Assembly (NCBI RefSeq): GCF_007988825.1
Contig: NZ_BJUW01000008.1
Coordinates: 62,001-126,000 of the forward strand
From: Microbacterium aerolatum
Lineage (GTDB): Bacteria; Actinomycetota; Actinomycetes; Actinomycetales; Microbacteriaceae
Direction: 5' to 3'
Length of the DNA: 64,000 nucleotides
The notes beneath the pieces were generated by a model that saw only the letters and a program-made list of their open reading frames with translations, was not told the DNA's origin and searched no databases. Below are positions 29,051 to 39,999 of this stretch, one piece after another. The translations under genes were made by a program, and so were the position numbers. Numbering within the stretch: position 1 is the stretch's first letter; each line of letters starts with the position of its first letter.

Positions 29051-29581
29051 TCAGGCTCGGTTCGAGCGCCCGGCCAGGCGCAGCAGGAACAGGCAGGCGA
29101 AGCCGGTGACGGCAGCCGCGCCGGCGAGCACCGCCCCTTGTACTGCGGCACCGTCTGACAACCGTACGAGCATCACGATGAGGGTGACCGGCTGCGCGAT
29201 CAGCTGCACCACGAGCAGGCGGCGCAGGGTGGGCCGGAGCGCGCGGACGAGCACCCGCCCTCGCCACGGCACGACCGGCAGCAGCGAGGAGAGCACGTGC
29301 ATGAGATGGACGAGCAGTACGGCGGCGGCTGCCGACCACATGCTCGGCGTGCCCAGCAGCGTCCCGACGGCGAGGCAGGCGATGGACAGCCAGCCGCCCA
29401 GAGTCTGAGGGAACAGCATCCCGAGCAGCGCGGTGCCGACGACGGCGAGCTGCCACACGGTAACGGGGACGAGCAGCAGCGCGGCCACGGCGGCCGTCAC
29501 GGGCAGCAGAGCATGCAGCACCGGCCCTGCGATCGCAGCGCCGGTGCGGATGCGGTCGTTTCGCCGGGTGTCGCCGCTCAT
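29051..29581 (-). CDS. Hypothetical membrane protein, last gene of the MoxR/DUF58 operon
   Basis: 176 aa with about five hydrophobic spans (for example [54 protein letters not shown]) and a basic C-terminus. The start at 29581 overlaps the DUF58 gene by ATGA, which supports it over the longer open frame. No family recognised. Position after DUF58 suggests a membrane partner of the MoxR system. Confidence 0.7.
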   Translation of the reverse strand: MSGDTRRNDRIRTGAAIAGPVLHALLPVTAAVAALLLVPVTVWQLAVVGTALLGMLFPQTLGGWLSIACLAVGTLLGTPSMWSAAAAVLLVHLMHVLSSLLPVVPWRGRVLVRALRPTLRRLLVVQLIAQPVTLIVMLVRLSDGAAVQGAVLAGAAAVTGFACLFLLRLAGRSNRA

Positions 29582-30843
29582 CGCCTCGCCCTCGCCGTCG
29601 CGCTCATGACCGTGGCCGGTTCCACTCGCCACTCCACGACGTCGATGTCGGCGGCGCGGAGGTCGTGCAGCACGTCCTCCCGCTCGGCGAGCACCGTTCG
29701 CAGAGCGAGCTGCTGTTCGCGGCTCAGGCGACCCGTGTCGAGCGTCGGCAGCACGTCGACGGCGACGACGCGGTGGCCGGATGCCCGCCACGTCAGAGCG
29801 ATGTCGGATGCCGCGCCGTCGAAGAACGTGGACAGGACGAAGATCACCGACCCGTGGGGCACGGGCGGAGTCCGCCGGAAGCGGGCGTCCTCGCCGGCCT
29901 GCCCGGTCGCTGCGATGGCCGCCTCCACCCGTGCCAGGTGCCGAGACCCCGCCCCGCTGCGCACCGAGCGCCCGCCATGGGTCAGCACGTGCAGCGCGAC
30001 GCGGTCGCCGGCTTCGATCGCGGCGGCGGCGATCGACCGCGCGGCCTGACGCGAGACGTCGAGGGACGTCCGTCCGCTGCGCTCCAGGTCGCCGCTCCCC
30101 CATCCTGCGACGACGGTTCCCAGGTCGTCGGCCGTGTCCATCGCGATCACCATCGTGGCGTCGCTGAGCGTGTTCGTCCGGCGCACCATCAGGTCGCCGG
30201 GTCGGCGTGCCATGCGCGCGGTCGCGCGCCAGTCGACGCGGCGCAGCTCGTCACCGGGCACGAACTGGTGGATGTCGCGGAAGTCGCCGCCCTGACCCAG
30301 TCGCCGCCCTTCGTGCGTGCCGTGCATCCCGGTTAGCCGCGAGGACAGCGGGAGCGCCGGCAGCCCGATCGCGTCGGGTGCGACGTTCCGGACCGACTCC
30401 ACGACGGGCGTCGACTTCTCGAGGAGCAGGCCGTCAGACCAGACACCGCGAGCGGATGCCTTCAGCGCCGTAACGGGTCCGGAGTGCAGCGGACGACTGT
30501 CGGCGACGACGACGGAGCCGTCGGTCGGCACGACGAGCCGGCGGGTACGCCGTTCGGACTGCACGAGAACGAGCTGCGCGAGATCGGCGGCGCCGGTGAC
30601 ACGCACCTCCGTACGCAGCATCCCGTCGCCGCCGTCTTCAGGGGCCGGGACGACGGCGACCTCGACGGGAGCGGCATCCGCTCTTCGGAGCAGCGCCGAG
30701 ACGCTGACGATCGCGAGTGGGAGTCCCATCGCTGCGACGTCGGGCCGCGAGAACACCAGTCCGGCGCCGGCGAGAACGACCGCTCCGGCGAACCCGAGCA
30801 CGAGCCCTGGGCCCCAGCGGCGCCGCCCGGTCACGGTCGTCAC
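29578..30843 (-). CDS. DUF58 domain-containing protein (vWA-like)
   Basis: 421 aa. Two N-terminal membrane spans (about 14-45), a beta-rich middle part, then the DUF58 signature GDELRRVDWRATAR with nearby HEGRRLGQGGDFRDIHQF, and a vWA-like fold (ATMVIAMDTADDLGT, resembling a MIDAS DxSxS but altered to DTADD). Usual partner of MoxR ATPases. The start overlaps the moxR stop by 4 nt. Biological role in actinobacteria is not established; chaperoning or assembling a membrane complex is the general proposal for MoxR systems. Confidence 0.88.
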   Translation of the reverse strand: MTTVTGRRRWGPGLVLGFAGAVVLAGAGLVFSRPDVAAMGLPLAIVSVSALLRRADAAPVEVAVVPAPEDGGDGMLRTEVRVTGAADLAQLVLVQSERRTRRLVVPTDGSVVVADSRPLHSGPVTALKASARGVWSDGLLLEKSTPVVESVRNVAPDAIGLPALPLSSRLTGMHGTHEGRRLGQGGDFRDIHQFVPGDELRRVDWRATARMARRPGDLMVRRTNTLSDATMVIAMDTADDLGTVVAGWGSGDLERSGRTSLDVSRQAARSIAAAAIEAGDRVALHVLTHGGRSVRSGAGSRHLARVEAAIAATGQAGEDARFRRTPPVPHGSVIFVLSTFFDGAASDIALTWRASGHRVVAVDVLPTLDTGRLSREQQLALRTVLAEREDVLHDLRAADIDVVEWRVEPATVMSATARARR

Positions 30844-31805
30844 GCGGGCGCGCCCACCGTCGGAGGCACCGGGACCTGGCCGACCACGTTGCGGACGATC
30901 TGCTCGGCGCTGACGCCCTGCGCCCAGGCCTGCGGCGTCAGCGTCAGCCGATGGGCGAGAACGGGCACGGCGATCCGCTTGATGTCATCCGGACGCACGT
31001 ACTCGCGGCCGTCCAGAGCGGCGAGCGCGCGTCCGAGCAGCAGGAGTCCGAGCGAGCCGCGGGGCGAGGCCCCGACCGCGACGTTCTGGGCGTGCCGGGT
31101 GGCGCGGGTCAGCTCGACGCAATAACGCGCGATGTCGGGGTGCACGTGGATCGCCTCCACGGCCTGCTGCACCTCGAGCAGGTGCGCGGCGTCGATCACC
31201 GGGGCGACGTGGGTGGCTTCCTGCTGGCGCGCCACGCGGTTGAGCAGGATCTGCGTCTCCCCTTCCGTCTCCGGATAGCCGACCGAGAGCCGCACCATGA
31301 ACCGGTCGAGCTGCGCCTCCGGCAGAGCATAGGTGCCCTCGTACTCGATGGGATTCGACGTCGCGACGACGTGGAACGGTGCGGGCAGCGCGAAGCTGTT
31401 CCCCTCGACGGTGACCTGGCGCTCCGCCATCGCCTCGAGCATCGCCGACTGGGTCTTGGGCGTGGTGCGGTTGATCTCATCGGCGAGCAGAAGCCCGGTG
31501 AAGATCGGGCCGGGGCGGAAGACGAACTCGCCGGTGTCCGGTGCGTAGACATACGAGCCGGTGACGTCGCCGGGGAGCATGTCGGGCGTGCACTGCAGGC
31601 GCCGGAAGTCGAGTCCGAGGGCGGCTGCCAGGCTTCGCGCCGCGAGCGTCTTGCCGAGGCCGGGGACGTCCTCGAACAGCACGTGCCCTCCGGCGAGGAT
31701 CGTCGCCAGTGCGATCTCGACCGGGTCGTCCATGCCGACCACGACGGTGCGTACCGCGGCGAGGATTCGCGCTCCGGTCTCGGCGATCGAGATGTTCTGA
31801 GTCAT
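30840..31805 (-). CDS. MoxR-type AAA+ ATPase
   Basis: 321 aa. Walker A DVPGLGKT near residue 42, Walker B LLLADEINR near 108, the MoxR hallmark TQSAMLEAMAERQVT, sensor-1 FHVVATSNPIE and sensor-2 near GASPRGSL. Works as an oligomeric chaperone with vWA or DUF58 partners. The start overlaps the preceding gene by ATGA. All catalytic residues are present. Confidence 0.95.
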   Translation of the reverse strand: MTQNISIAETGARILAAVRTVVVGMDDPVEIALATILAGGHVLFEDVPGLGKTLAARSLAAALGLDFRRLQCTPDMLPGDVTGSYVYAPDTGEFVFRPGPIFTGLLLADEINRTTPKTQSAMLEAMAERQVTVEGNSFALPAPFHVVATSNPIEYEGTYALPEAQLDRFMVRLSVGYPETEGETQILLNRVARQQEATHVAPVIDAAHLLEVQQAVEAIHVHPDIARYCVELTRATRHAQNVAVGASPRGSLGLLLLGRALAALDGREYVRPDDIKRIAVPVLAHRLTLTPQAWAQGVSAEQIVRNVVGQVPVPPTVGAPA

Positions 31806-32272
31806 TGGTTCTCCCTGTCCGGCGACAGCCTGCTGATGGCTTCCAGCGCCTCCTCGATGTCCTGGCGTTTCGTTCCCGGAGTGGTCATACGCGTCCAGAG
31901 GCCCGCTCCCAGCAGCGCGTCGATCTGCGAGCGGTCTGCCGATGCATCGGTGTCGAGACCGACCCGCCGCAGCCGATGCCGCAGGATGGCACGCACCCGC
32001 CGCGTGATCAGTTCGCCGGCCTCACCGGTGCGCGGGTTCAGCGACCATGCCATCCGGGAGATCGCGGTGCCGCGGCGCTCGGGGCCCGCCGGGATGTCGG
32101 GGGCGTCGCCGCGGGGATCGTCGGGGATGACGAGCTGAGCGCACAGCACGAACATGCCGGCGAGCACACCCCACGCGATCGCGAAGGTCGGCTCGACCCC
32201 GACGGCGAAGACGAGCAGGAGTCCGACGATGGCCGCGACGATGAACGTCGCGATGATCCGGGCCCGCGTCAT
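31802..32272 (-). CDS. Hypothetical membrane protein in MoxR operon
   Basis: 156 aa with two N-terminal spans (IIATFIVAAIVGLLLVFAV; FAIAWGVLAGMFVLCAQLVI) and a cytoplasmic part of about 95 aa rich in Arg and Glu. The C-terminal half (EAGELITRRVRAILRHRLRRVGLD) is basic and helical. Unknown family. Overlaps both neighbours by 4 nt, so it belongs firmly to the operon. Confidence 0.8.
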   Translation of the reverse strand: MTRARIIATFIVAAIVGLLLVFAVGVEPTFAIAWGVLAGMFVLCAQLVIPDDPRGDAPDIPAGPERRGTAISRMAWSLNPRTGEAGELITRRVRAILRHRLRRVGLDTDASADRSQIDALLGAGLWTRMTTPGTKRQDIEEALEAISRLSPDRENQ

Positions 32273-32955
32273 CGCCAGCCCTCCTCGATCGTCTTCAGCG
32301 CCGCTCGTGCCGCCGTCCTGTCGGCCTCGTCGGCCTGGTGCCCGCCGAACCGCACGCGCTCGTACAGCCGCAGAAGATCGGTCGCGGCATCCGTGATGCC
32401 GGCGCGTCGGGTGATGATACGCAGTGCGAATTCCGCCGGCGTCTCGCTGCGGCCTCGGGTGAGTCCGGCGTCCGCCGCGCTCTCCTCGAGCCCCACCCAG
32501 GCGGCGATGATGGCGTCGGCCGGTGTTGTGCGCTCCTCGATGGAGCGCAGAGCGCCCTCGATTCCGCGTCGGATGGCGGGAGCGGCGGCGTCCTCCGGAG
32601 ACTCGTCCCCGGACAGCTCGAAGGCCGCGCCTCCGTCGTCACGGCGTCGGAGCGGGCGATCCCGCCACGCACGCATCAGCGCCCTGACCACGAGAGTGAC
32701 GATCAGGGTGGCGGCGACGAGCGCGAAGATCAGGAAGATCGCGCCGATGATCACTTCGGTGAGATCCGAGCCGGGTTCCGGCAGCGGGGTGGGAGACCCG
32801 TCAGGCGTCATCGTCGGCTCTGGCGGTTCGAACCGTTCGCCATCGATGCGCGCCAGGAAGGGGGGCGTGATCGTGGGCGTGCCTTGAACGGATGCCGCGA
32901 GCATGACGATCGCGAACAGTCCGACCAGCCCTGCCGTGTAGGCGAGACGCTTCAC
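32269..32955 (-). CDS. DUF4129 domain-containing membrane protein
   Basis: 228 aa. The N-terminal span or signal anchor is at 7-25; a Pro-rich outer segment follows, then a second span at about 68-95 (VIIGAIFLIFALVAATLIVTLV), and the C-terminal DUF4129 region with AWVGLEESAADAGL...ETPAEFALRI and LLRLYERVRFGGH. First gene of the five-gene DUF4129-membrane-MoxR-DUF58-membrane operon. DUF4129 domains often occur beside MoxR/transglutaminase genes; function is unknown. Confidence 0.85.
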   Translation of the reverse strand: MKRLAYTAGLVGLFAIVMLAASVQGTPTITPPFLARIDGERFEPPEPTMTPDGSPTPLPEPGSDLTEVIIGAIFLIFALVAATLIVTLVVRALMRAWRDRPLRRRDDGGAAFELSGDESPEDAAAPAIRRGIEGALRSIEERTTPADAIIAAWVGLEESAADAGLTRGRSETPAEFALRIITRRAGITDAATDLLRLYERVRFGGHQADEADRTAARAALKTIEEGWR

Positions 32956-33019
32956 TCGTCCCCCCGAATCGAGTTCGGCAACGGCGACGGCATGCCCTCA
33001 GCCTATGCGGGGCGAGGGA

Positions 33020-33457
33020 TCAGACCGGTACGCGACCGGCGAATGGGGATAACCCGTCGCGCAACGTGGCGATCTGATCGACGTCCATGTGGACGGCTGC
33101 CATCACCTGGCGGGGCACGTCGACGGCGCGCTCGCGCAGCCTCGTGCCGGCATCCGTGAGGCGGATGTCGAGGCGGCGTTCGTCCTCGCTGCTGCGCTCG
33201 CGAGCGATGAGCCCCTCCTTCTCGAGGCGCTTCACGAGCGGCGATGCCGTCGCGGGGTCGAGCGCGAGGTCGGCTGCGAGATCGTTCAGCGACCGCGGCG
33301 ACCTCTCCCACAGCGCGAGCATGACGAGGTACTGCGGATGCGTGAGCCCGAGCGGCTCGAGAATGGGCCGGTAGATCGCGACGACGTTGCGTGCTGCGGT
33401 CACCAGGGCGAAGCACAGCTGGTTCTCGAGCTTGAGCATGTCGTCGGCGTCGGTCAC
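33020..33457 (-). CDS. MarR/OhrR-type transcriptional regulator
   Basis: 145 aa winged-helix repressor. LENQLCFALVTAARNVV at the N-terminus carries a Cys (C15) at the place of the peroxide-sensing Cys of OhrR; the HTH is LNDLAADLALDPATASPLVKRLE and the wing ERSSEDERRLDIRLT. An organic-peroxide sensor is therefore likely, but no ohr gene is adjacent. Divergent from a small zinc-ribbon gene across a short region with a perfect palindrome that is the probable operator. Confidence 0.88.
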   Translation of the reverse strand: MTDADDMLKLENQLCFALVTAARNVVAIYRPILEPLGLTHPQYLVMLALWERSPRSLNDLAADLALDPATASPLVKRLEKEGLIARERSSEDERRLDIRLTDAGTRLRERAVDVPRQVMAAVHMDVDQIATLRDGLSPFAGRVPV

Positions 33458-33476
33458 GATCTGATTCTACATATGC

Positions 33477-33489
33477 ACTAACTGTTAGT
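33477..33489. promoter_or_regulatory. Probable MarR/OhrR operator
   Basis: Perfect palindrome ACTAAC-T-GTTAGT in the AT-rich gap between the divergent MarR-type gene and the small zinc-ribbon gene, 20 bp from the regulator start and about 13 bp before the other gene. It could control both. Confidence 0.6.
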
Positions 33490-33495
33490 ACACTA

Positions 33496-33744
33496 ATGAT
33501 CATGGAGAGCAATTCGGATCGAGTGCCGCTTCGCGTCCGCATCCGCGAGGCCGGTGGGCTGTACCGGTGGTTCAACACGAACCTCATCAAGCTCGCAGGC
33601 CCGGCGGCCGTCGGCCCGTATGAGTCGACACCTCCGCCGACTGAGGCTCAGCGCGCCGAGCGGGCATGCCCGCTGTGCGGCCATCCGATGAACGAGCATC
33701 AGATCGATCGCAGCGGCCCGAAGCCGCTCATGCACTGCCCCTGA
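33496..33744 (+). CDS. Small putative zinc-ribbon protein
   Basis: 82 aa (80 if ATG 33502 is used). The N-terminal part is RVRIREAGGLYRWFNTNLIKL; the C-terminus has CPLCGHPMNEHQI...LMHCP, giving Cys-x2-Cys, His and a final Cys, enough for one zinc. The start has no Shine-Dalgarno sequence and lies close to the MarR operator, suggesting a leaderless transcript controlled by that regulator. No recognised family. Confidence 0.7.
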   Translation: MIMESNSDRVPLRVRIREAGGLYRWFNTNLIKLAGPAAVGPYESTPPPTEAQRAERACPLCGHPMNEHQIDRSGPKPLMHCP

Positions 33745-33805
33745 ACTCGCTCCCGCCTCTGCCGGTCAGCCTGCAGCGCTGCCCGTGAGGTGACGCGCCC
33801 GCGGG

Positions 33806-34141
33806 TCAGCCGGCAGCGCTGTCCCTGGCTGCGTCGACCCAGAACATCAGCGCATCGTCGCTCTCGATCGCCGTGGCCGCCACATCCAGCCAGCTCGGCC
33901 CCATCGATTTCGCGCCCATCACCGCGACAGAGACTCCGGGCTCTGTCAGCAGCGTGGCGCCCTTCTCCTCGGTGACACGCACGAGGAGCACGCCCTCTTT
34001 GCGGGCGCCCACGAGGATCCTCCCGTCGAGCAGGAAGGCACGGGTGCCGAACATCCGCTTCTCCTCGAGCCCCGGCTCCGCCATCAGCAGCGCACGTACG
34101 CGATCGGCGAGCTCGGTTACGGCATCATCCATGTTCGTCAT
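33806..34141 (-). CDS. TfoX N-terminal-domain protein
   Basis: 111 aa matching the stand-alone TfoX_N fold: RMFGTRAFLLDGRILVGARKEGVLLVRV with the family pattern (R-M-F-G, G...A...L.L), ending in MFWVDAARDSAAG. Full TfoX controls competence in gamma-proteobacteria; stand-alone actinobacterial proteins have no known role. It lies 23 nt downstream of uvrB on the same strand and may be co-transcribed with it. Confidence 0.8.
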   Translation of the reverse strand: MTNMDDAVTELADRVRALLMAEPGLEEKRMFGTRAFLLDGRILVGARKEGVLLVRVTEEKGATLLTEPGVSVAVMGAKSMGPSWLDVAATAIESDDALMFWVDAARDSAAG

Positions 34142-34164
34142 CCTCGCGGTTCGACGTGGCCGGC

Positions 34165-36240
<2,076 letters not shown>

Positions 36241-36290
36241 GATTCCAGCGTAAGCGCCACCACCGACACTCGGGTCTGAGCCGGTTGCGG

Positions 36291-37517
36291 TCAGCGGGAT
36301 GCGGCCGGATCCCGGTCGGCGCGCAACGCCGCCATCGCGATCACCGCGGCGAGTGCGTCCGTCGCGATCACCGCCGCGATGAACCAGTTCCAGCCGGCGC
36401 TGCCGAACACGATGCCGAGCGCCCAGCCGAACAGGCTCGATCCGGCGTAGTACGCGAAGTAATAGAGGGACGGCGCCTGCGCTCGACTGTCCGCGGAGGC
36501 GAGGACGGGCGCCCAGCTCGACGCGATCGCGTGCGCCCCGAAGAAGCCTCCGGTGAAGATCACGAGCCCCGCGAGGATGACGACCGGGTGCGGCACGAGC
36601 ATGAGCGCGAGGCCGGCGCCGAAGACGCCGATCGCGCTCAGCAGGACGCGGCGTCGCCCGTATCGGGATGCCAGCACTCCTGCCCACGGCGATGACACGG
36701 TGCCTGCGAGGTAGGCGAGGAACAGCAGAGTCACCAGCCACACCGGCAGGAGGAACGGCGGGGCGATCAGGTGGAAGCCGAGGTAGTTGTACACCGCGAC
36801 GAAGGCGCCCATCAGCAGGAACCCCTGCGCGTACAGGGCCAGCAATTGCGGTGAGCGCAGCGAGCCTGCGAGGCGTGCGAGCTTCCCGGATCCGGCATCC
36901 GCTCGATGACGGCCGGGCACGAAACGTCGTGCGCGGGGCGACAGCCAGAGGAACATCGTCGCGGCGAGCGCACACAGCACGGTGACGCTCCACACCCCGA
37001 CCCGCCAGTCGAAGGACTCACCCAACGGGCCGGCGATCAGGCGGCCGGACAGGCCGCCGACCGTGGTTCCGGCGGTGTAACTGCCTGCCGCTGCGGCGAC
37101 GTGGCGCGGGTGCACCTCCTCGCTGAGGTACGCGAGCGCGACCGCCGGCACGGCGCCGAGCGCGATCCCCTCGGCGAGGCGGAGTGCCAGCAGCATCTCG
37201 ATGCCCGTGCTCAGCGGCGCCGCGAGCCCGAAGGCGGTCGCGGCGACGATGCCGATCGCCATCGCGGGGATCCGGCCGATCCGGTCTGCCACCATCGACC
37301 AGGGGATGACGGCCGCGGCGATGCCGAGAGTGGCGGCCGACACGGTCAGCGCCGCTGTGGACGGGGCGACGCCGAGATCGGCGCTCACCTGCGGCAGAAC
37401 GGCCTGCAGCGAGTACAGCTGCGCGAACGTGGCGACACCGGCACAGAAGAGCCCGGCGATCAGACGTCTATACGAGCGGGAGCCGGGGACGTGGCCGGGG
37501 AAGTCCGGCGTGCTCAC
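36291..37517 (-). CDS. MFS transporter, YnfM/CynX-like
   Basis: 408 aa with 12 predicted spans. It shows the loop 2-3 motif [10 protein letters not shown] after VIPWSMV, and [12 protein letters not shown] in the central region typical of the YnfM/NepI type of drug:H+ antiporter-like MFS. The substrate cannot be inferred. The start overlaps the coaE stop by ATGA, an operon arrangement without obvious functional link. Confidence 0.9.
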   Translation of the reverse strand: MSTPDFPGHVPGSRSYRRLIAGLFCAGVATFAQLYSLQAVLPQVSADLGVAPSTAALTVSAATLGIAAAVIPWSMVADRIGRIPAMAIGIVAATAFGLAAPLSTGIEMLLALRLAEGIALGAVPAVALAYLSEEVHPRHVAAAAGSYTAGTTVGGLSGRLIAGPLGESFDWRVGVWSVTVLCALAATMFLWLSPRARRFVPGRHRADAGSGKLARLAGSLRSPQLLALYAQGFLLMGAFVAVYNYLGFHLIAPPFLLPVWLVTLLFLAYLAGTVSSPWAGVLASRYGRRRVLLSAIGVFGAGLALMLVPHPVVILAGLVIFTGGFFGAHAIASSWAPVLASADSRAQAPSLYYFAYYAGSSLFGWALGIVFGSAGWNWFIAAVIATDALAAVIAMAALRADRDPAASR

Positions 37518-38113
37518 CTGCCCGTGAGCTGCTTCCAGACGGCATCCGTCTGCTCGAGCGTGTGCGCCATGGTGTCCGACGTGTCGATCACGACGTCGGC
37601 GATCTCGAGACGCTTCTCATCCGGCACCTGCGCGTCGATGCGCGCCTGCGCGGCCTCGGGTTCCATGCCGCGCAGTTCGACGAGCCTTCTCAACCGCTCC
37701 GCGGCGGGCGCATGCGCGACCACGATCGTGTCCCAGGGATCGTCCACCCGCGCTTCGACGAGCAGCGGGACGTCGTACACGACGAACGATTCGGCGTCCG
37801 CGGCGAAGGCCGCTTCGAAACGTCGCGCCGACTCGGCCCGGACGGCAGGGTGCACGATCGAGTTGAGCCGCTTCAGCGCCGCATCGTCTCCGAACACCCT
37901 CGCCCCCAGAGCTGCGCGGTGCAGGGCACCGGACGCGTCGATGACTTCGTCGCCGAACGCTGCGGCGATCTCCTGCAGCACCGGCGATCCCGGCGCCTGC
38001 ACGTCGCGCACGATCTGATCCGCGTCGACGATGACCGCGCCGTGCTCCTCGAGGCGACGCGCGATCGTGGATTTCCCGGACGCGATGCCGCCGGTCAGGG
38101 CGATGAGTGGCAT
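37514..38113 (-). CDS. coaE: Dephospho-CoA kinase
   Basis: Final step of coenzyme A synthesis. 199 aa, P-loop GGIASGKSTIARRL at residues 7-20, DADQIVRDV, and VYDVPLLVEA for substrate binding. The P-loop starts after only six residues, as usual. Followed by the MFS gene with a 4-nt overlap. A 114-bp gap separates it from the divergent secreted-protein gene. Confidence 0.95.
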   Translation of the reverse strand: MPLIALTGGIASGKSTIARRLEEHGAVIVDADQIVRDVQAPGSPVLQEIAAAFGDEVIDASGALHRAALGARVFGDDAALKRLNSIVHPAVRAESARRFEAAFAADAESFVVYDVPLLVEARVDDPWDTIVVAHAPAAERLRRLVELRGMEPEAAQARIDAQVPDEKRLEIADVVIDTSDTMAHTLEQTDAVWKQLTGR

Positions 38114-38227
38114 GCCTCACAGTCTTCCATGAGCGACCACCGCCACCGCACAGAACCTGAGGGAATCCTTGCATTCAGTTGAGGTCCGCTTGGGGGCGAG
38201 CTGAGGTCGTGTTCTTACTCTCGAAAC

Positions 38228-38761
38228 ATGACATCGAACACGACCACCCAGAAGCGCAACAAGCGCCACCCCCTCGTCGCCTTCGGGCTGGCCGCGCTCG
38301 CCGTCGGCGGTGTCGGCGCCGCGATCACCAGCGCCGCCTGGACCGACAACACCTTCTTCTCCGCGCCCGCCGCTGCCGCGACCTTCGATCTGCAGGGCTC
38401 GCTGGACGGCAAGGCGTGGACGCAGTCCGGCAACGCCGACGCCGTCGAGCTCGTCATCCCGGCCAGCCAGTTCGCGAACCTCCTGCCCGCTCAGACCCGC
38501 ACCATCGACCTCTGGGTCCGCAACGAGAGCTCGGTCAACGCCGCCCTCACCTCCCAGGTCGCGTTCGCGTCGAACAGCACGTTCACCACGAAGCCGACCG
38601 CCTCCGTCTCCGGGCTGATCACCACCCTCACCCCGACCGGCTCCACCGGCGCACAGGATCAGTTCCAGCTCACCGTGACCACTCCGGCCGACTGGGCTCC
38701 GGTCAACCAGGGCAAGTCCGGCACTGTCGTGGTCACGGTCTCCGCCACCGCCACCTCCTGA
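38228..38761 (+). CDS. SipW-dependent-type secreted protein
   Basis: 177 aa with a long basic N-region and one hydrophobic segment (PLVAFGLAALAVGGVGAAITSAAWTD), the pattern of the SipW-cognate signal-peptide class (ending AAWTDN). The mature part is Thr/Ser/Ala-rich and beta, with no catalytic motif. The adjacent SipW-like peptidase is its probable processing enzyme. By analogy with B. subtilis TasA it could be a surface or matrix protein. No Shine-Dalgarno sequence precedes the ATG, so translation may be leaderless. Confidence 0.8.
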   Translation: MTSNTTTQKRNKRHPLVAFGLAALAVGGVGAAITSAAWTDNTFFSAPAAAATFDLQGSLDGKAWTQSGNADAVELVIPASQFANLLPAQTRTIDLWVRNESSVNAALTSQVAFASNSTFTTKPTASVSGLITTLTPTGSTGAQDQFQLTVTTPADWAPVNQGKSGTVVVTVSATATS

Positions 38762-38806
38762 CCCGGCCCACCTCGTCGACCACCTCACACAGACAAGAGC
38801 ACGAAG

Positions 38807-39325
38807 ATGCAGATCCTGCGCCGCCTCTCCCTCATCACCCTGTGGGCGCTCGCCGCAGTCGGCGTGACGTGCGCCGTGGTGTGGGCAACGACCACCGCCG
38901 GCATCATCAAGCCGCTGATCGTCATCTCCGGGTCCATGGAACCGGGCATCATGACCGGAGACCTCATCATCGACACGCGGGTCCCGGTGGACGAACTCGC
39001 GGTCGGCGACGTGGTCAGCCTGCCCAGCGACCTCACCGGAGACCTCGTCACTCACCGGATCGCGGCGATCGCGCCGGTCTATGACGGAACGTACACGGTG
39101 ACGATGAAGGGCGACAACAACGCCTACTCGGACGCGCTGGACTACACCGTCTCGGGCGAGGTCTGGCAGCCTTCTGTGCAGCTGTCGGGTTGGGGAGCGG
39201 CGGTGATGCGCATGACCACGCCGGCCGTGGCCGCTCCTCTGTTCGCCGGGCTGTTGGGACTGCTCGGCCTGACGATGCTGACGCCGCCGACCGACCGCCC
39301 GTCGCGGAAGCCGGCCCTGGCATGA
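38807..39325 (+). CDS. sipW: Signal peptidase I, SipW/ER type
   Basis: 172 aa membrane peptidase. N-terminal span at about 8-30, catalytic Ser in ISGSMEPGI near residue 44, then DLIIDTRVP, and His in the box VTHRIAAI where bacterial type I peptidases have Lys: the ER/archaeal-type Ser-His form. KGDNN and a second span at about 138-160 follow. It sits between two genes for secreted proteins and overlaps the second by ATGA. The likely job is to process both neighbours. Confidence 0.9.
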   Translation: MQILRRLSLITLWALAAVGVTCAVVWATTTAGIIKPLIVISGSMEPGIMTGDLIIDTRVPVDELAVGDVVSLPSDLTGDLVTHRIAAIAPVYDGTYTVTMKGDNNAYSDALDYTVSGEVWQPSVQLSGWGAAVMRMTTPAVAAPLFAGLLGLLGLTMLTPPTDRPSRKPALA

Positions 39326-39855
39326 GGCGCGGGCGCTTCTCGGCGCTCGCAGCGGCCCTGGCCCTCCTGCTCGTCGGAACCATCGGGGCCGCATCCGGCG
39401 GCCGCGGCCCCGTCGAGCAGACATCAGCGGCGTGGACGGACACGACGCATGCCGCTGCGGCGGTGACGTCAGGCACGTGGGTGGTGGCACCCACGAATGC
39501 CTGCACGGCGTACGGCAATGACGGCAGGGTGCTGACCGGTTGCACGGTGACGAGCATCACCTTCACCGGATGGGGCAGCCCGGGCAACCAGATCCGCAAC
39601 TACTACATCAACCTGCAGACCCCCGCCGGCGCGCGTTCAGTAGCCTTCGACGTCGATCTCAGCACGGCGACCGGGAGCGGGCGGACCTGGTCCTGGAAGA
39701 ACGCCAGAATCCCTGCGGGGGCGCAGTTCACCGCTCGTGACGGGTGGACCTGCGGTGAGCTGCCTCGGGTGCGCGGCACGGGAGCGGATTGGCAGACCAT
39801 CGCGATCTACTTCCAGGTGGCCGAGGCCGGCGGGGCTTCCACGGTATGTCGATGA
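39322..39855 (+). CDS. Secreted protein processed by the neighbouring SipW
   Basis: 177 aa; signal segment FSALAAALALLLVGTIGAASG, then SAAWTD, the same SipW-type context as in the first secreted protein. The mature part has four Cys (C65, C79 and two nearer the C-terminus) that could form disulfides, and aromatic beta-strand repeats (TFTGWGSPGNQIRNYYI). Function unknown. The start overlaps the sipW stop as ATGA. Confidence 0.75.
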   Translation: MRRGRFSALAAALALLLVGTIGAASGGRGPVEQTSAAWTDTTHAAAAVTSGTWVVAPTNACTAYGNDGRVLTGCTVTSITFTGWGSPGNQIRNYYINLQTPAGARSVAFDVDLSTATGSGRTWSWKNARIPAGAQFTARDGWTCGELPRVRGTGADWQTIAIYFQVAEAGGASTVCR

Positions 39856-39999
39856 CGGGACGGAGCACCCTTGCCAGGTGAGGAGTTCAAGCGGGTCTTC
39901 TGCGATATCATCTCGGAAGATCCGCCGGCCGCCCCCCGGCACGCTCCGGACGATGCAGAGACCGAGAGCTGGCGGGCCGGAAGTGAGGATCTGCCGCAC

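Noticed and set aside
38807..39325. Standard bacterial LepB signal peptidase
   Set aside because: The catalytic Lys position is His (VTHRI) and the protein is short, which fits the SipW/ER type.
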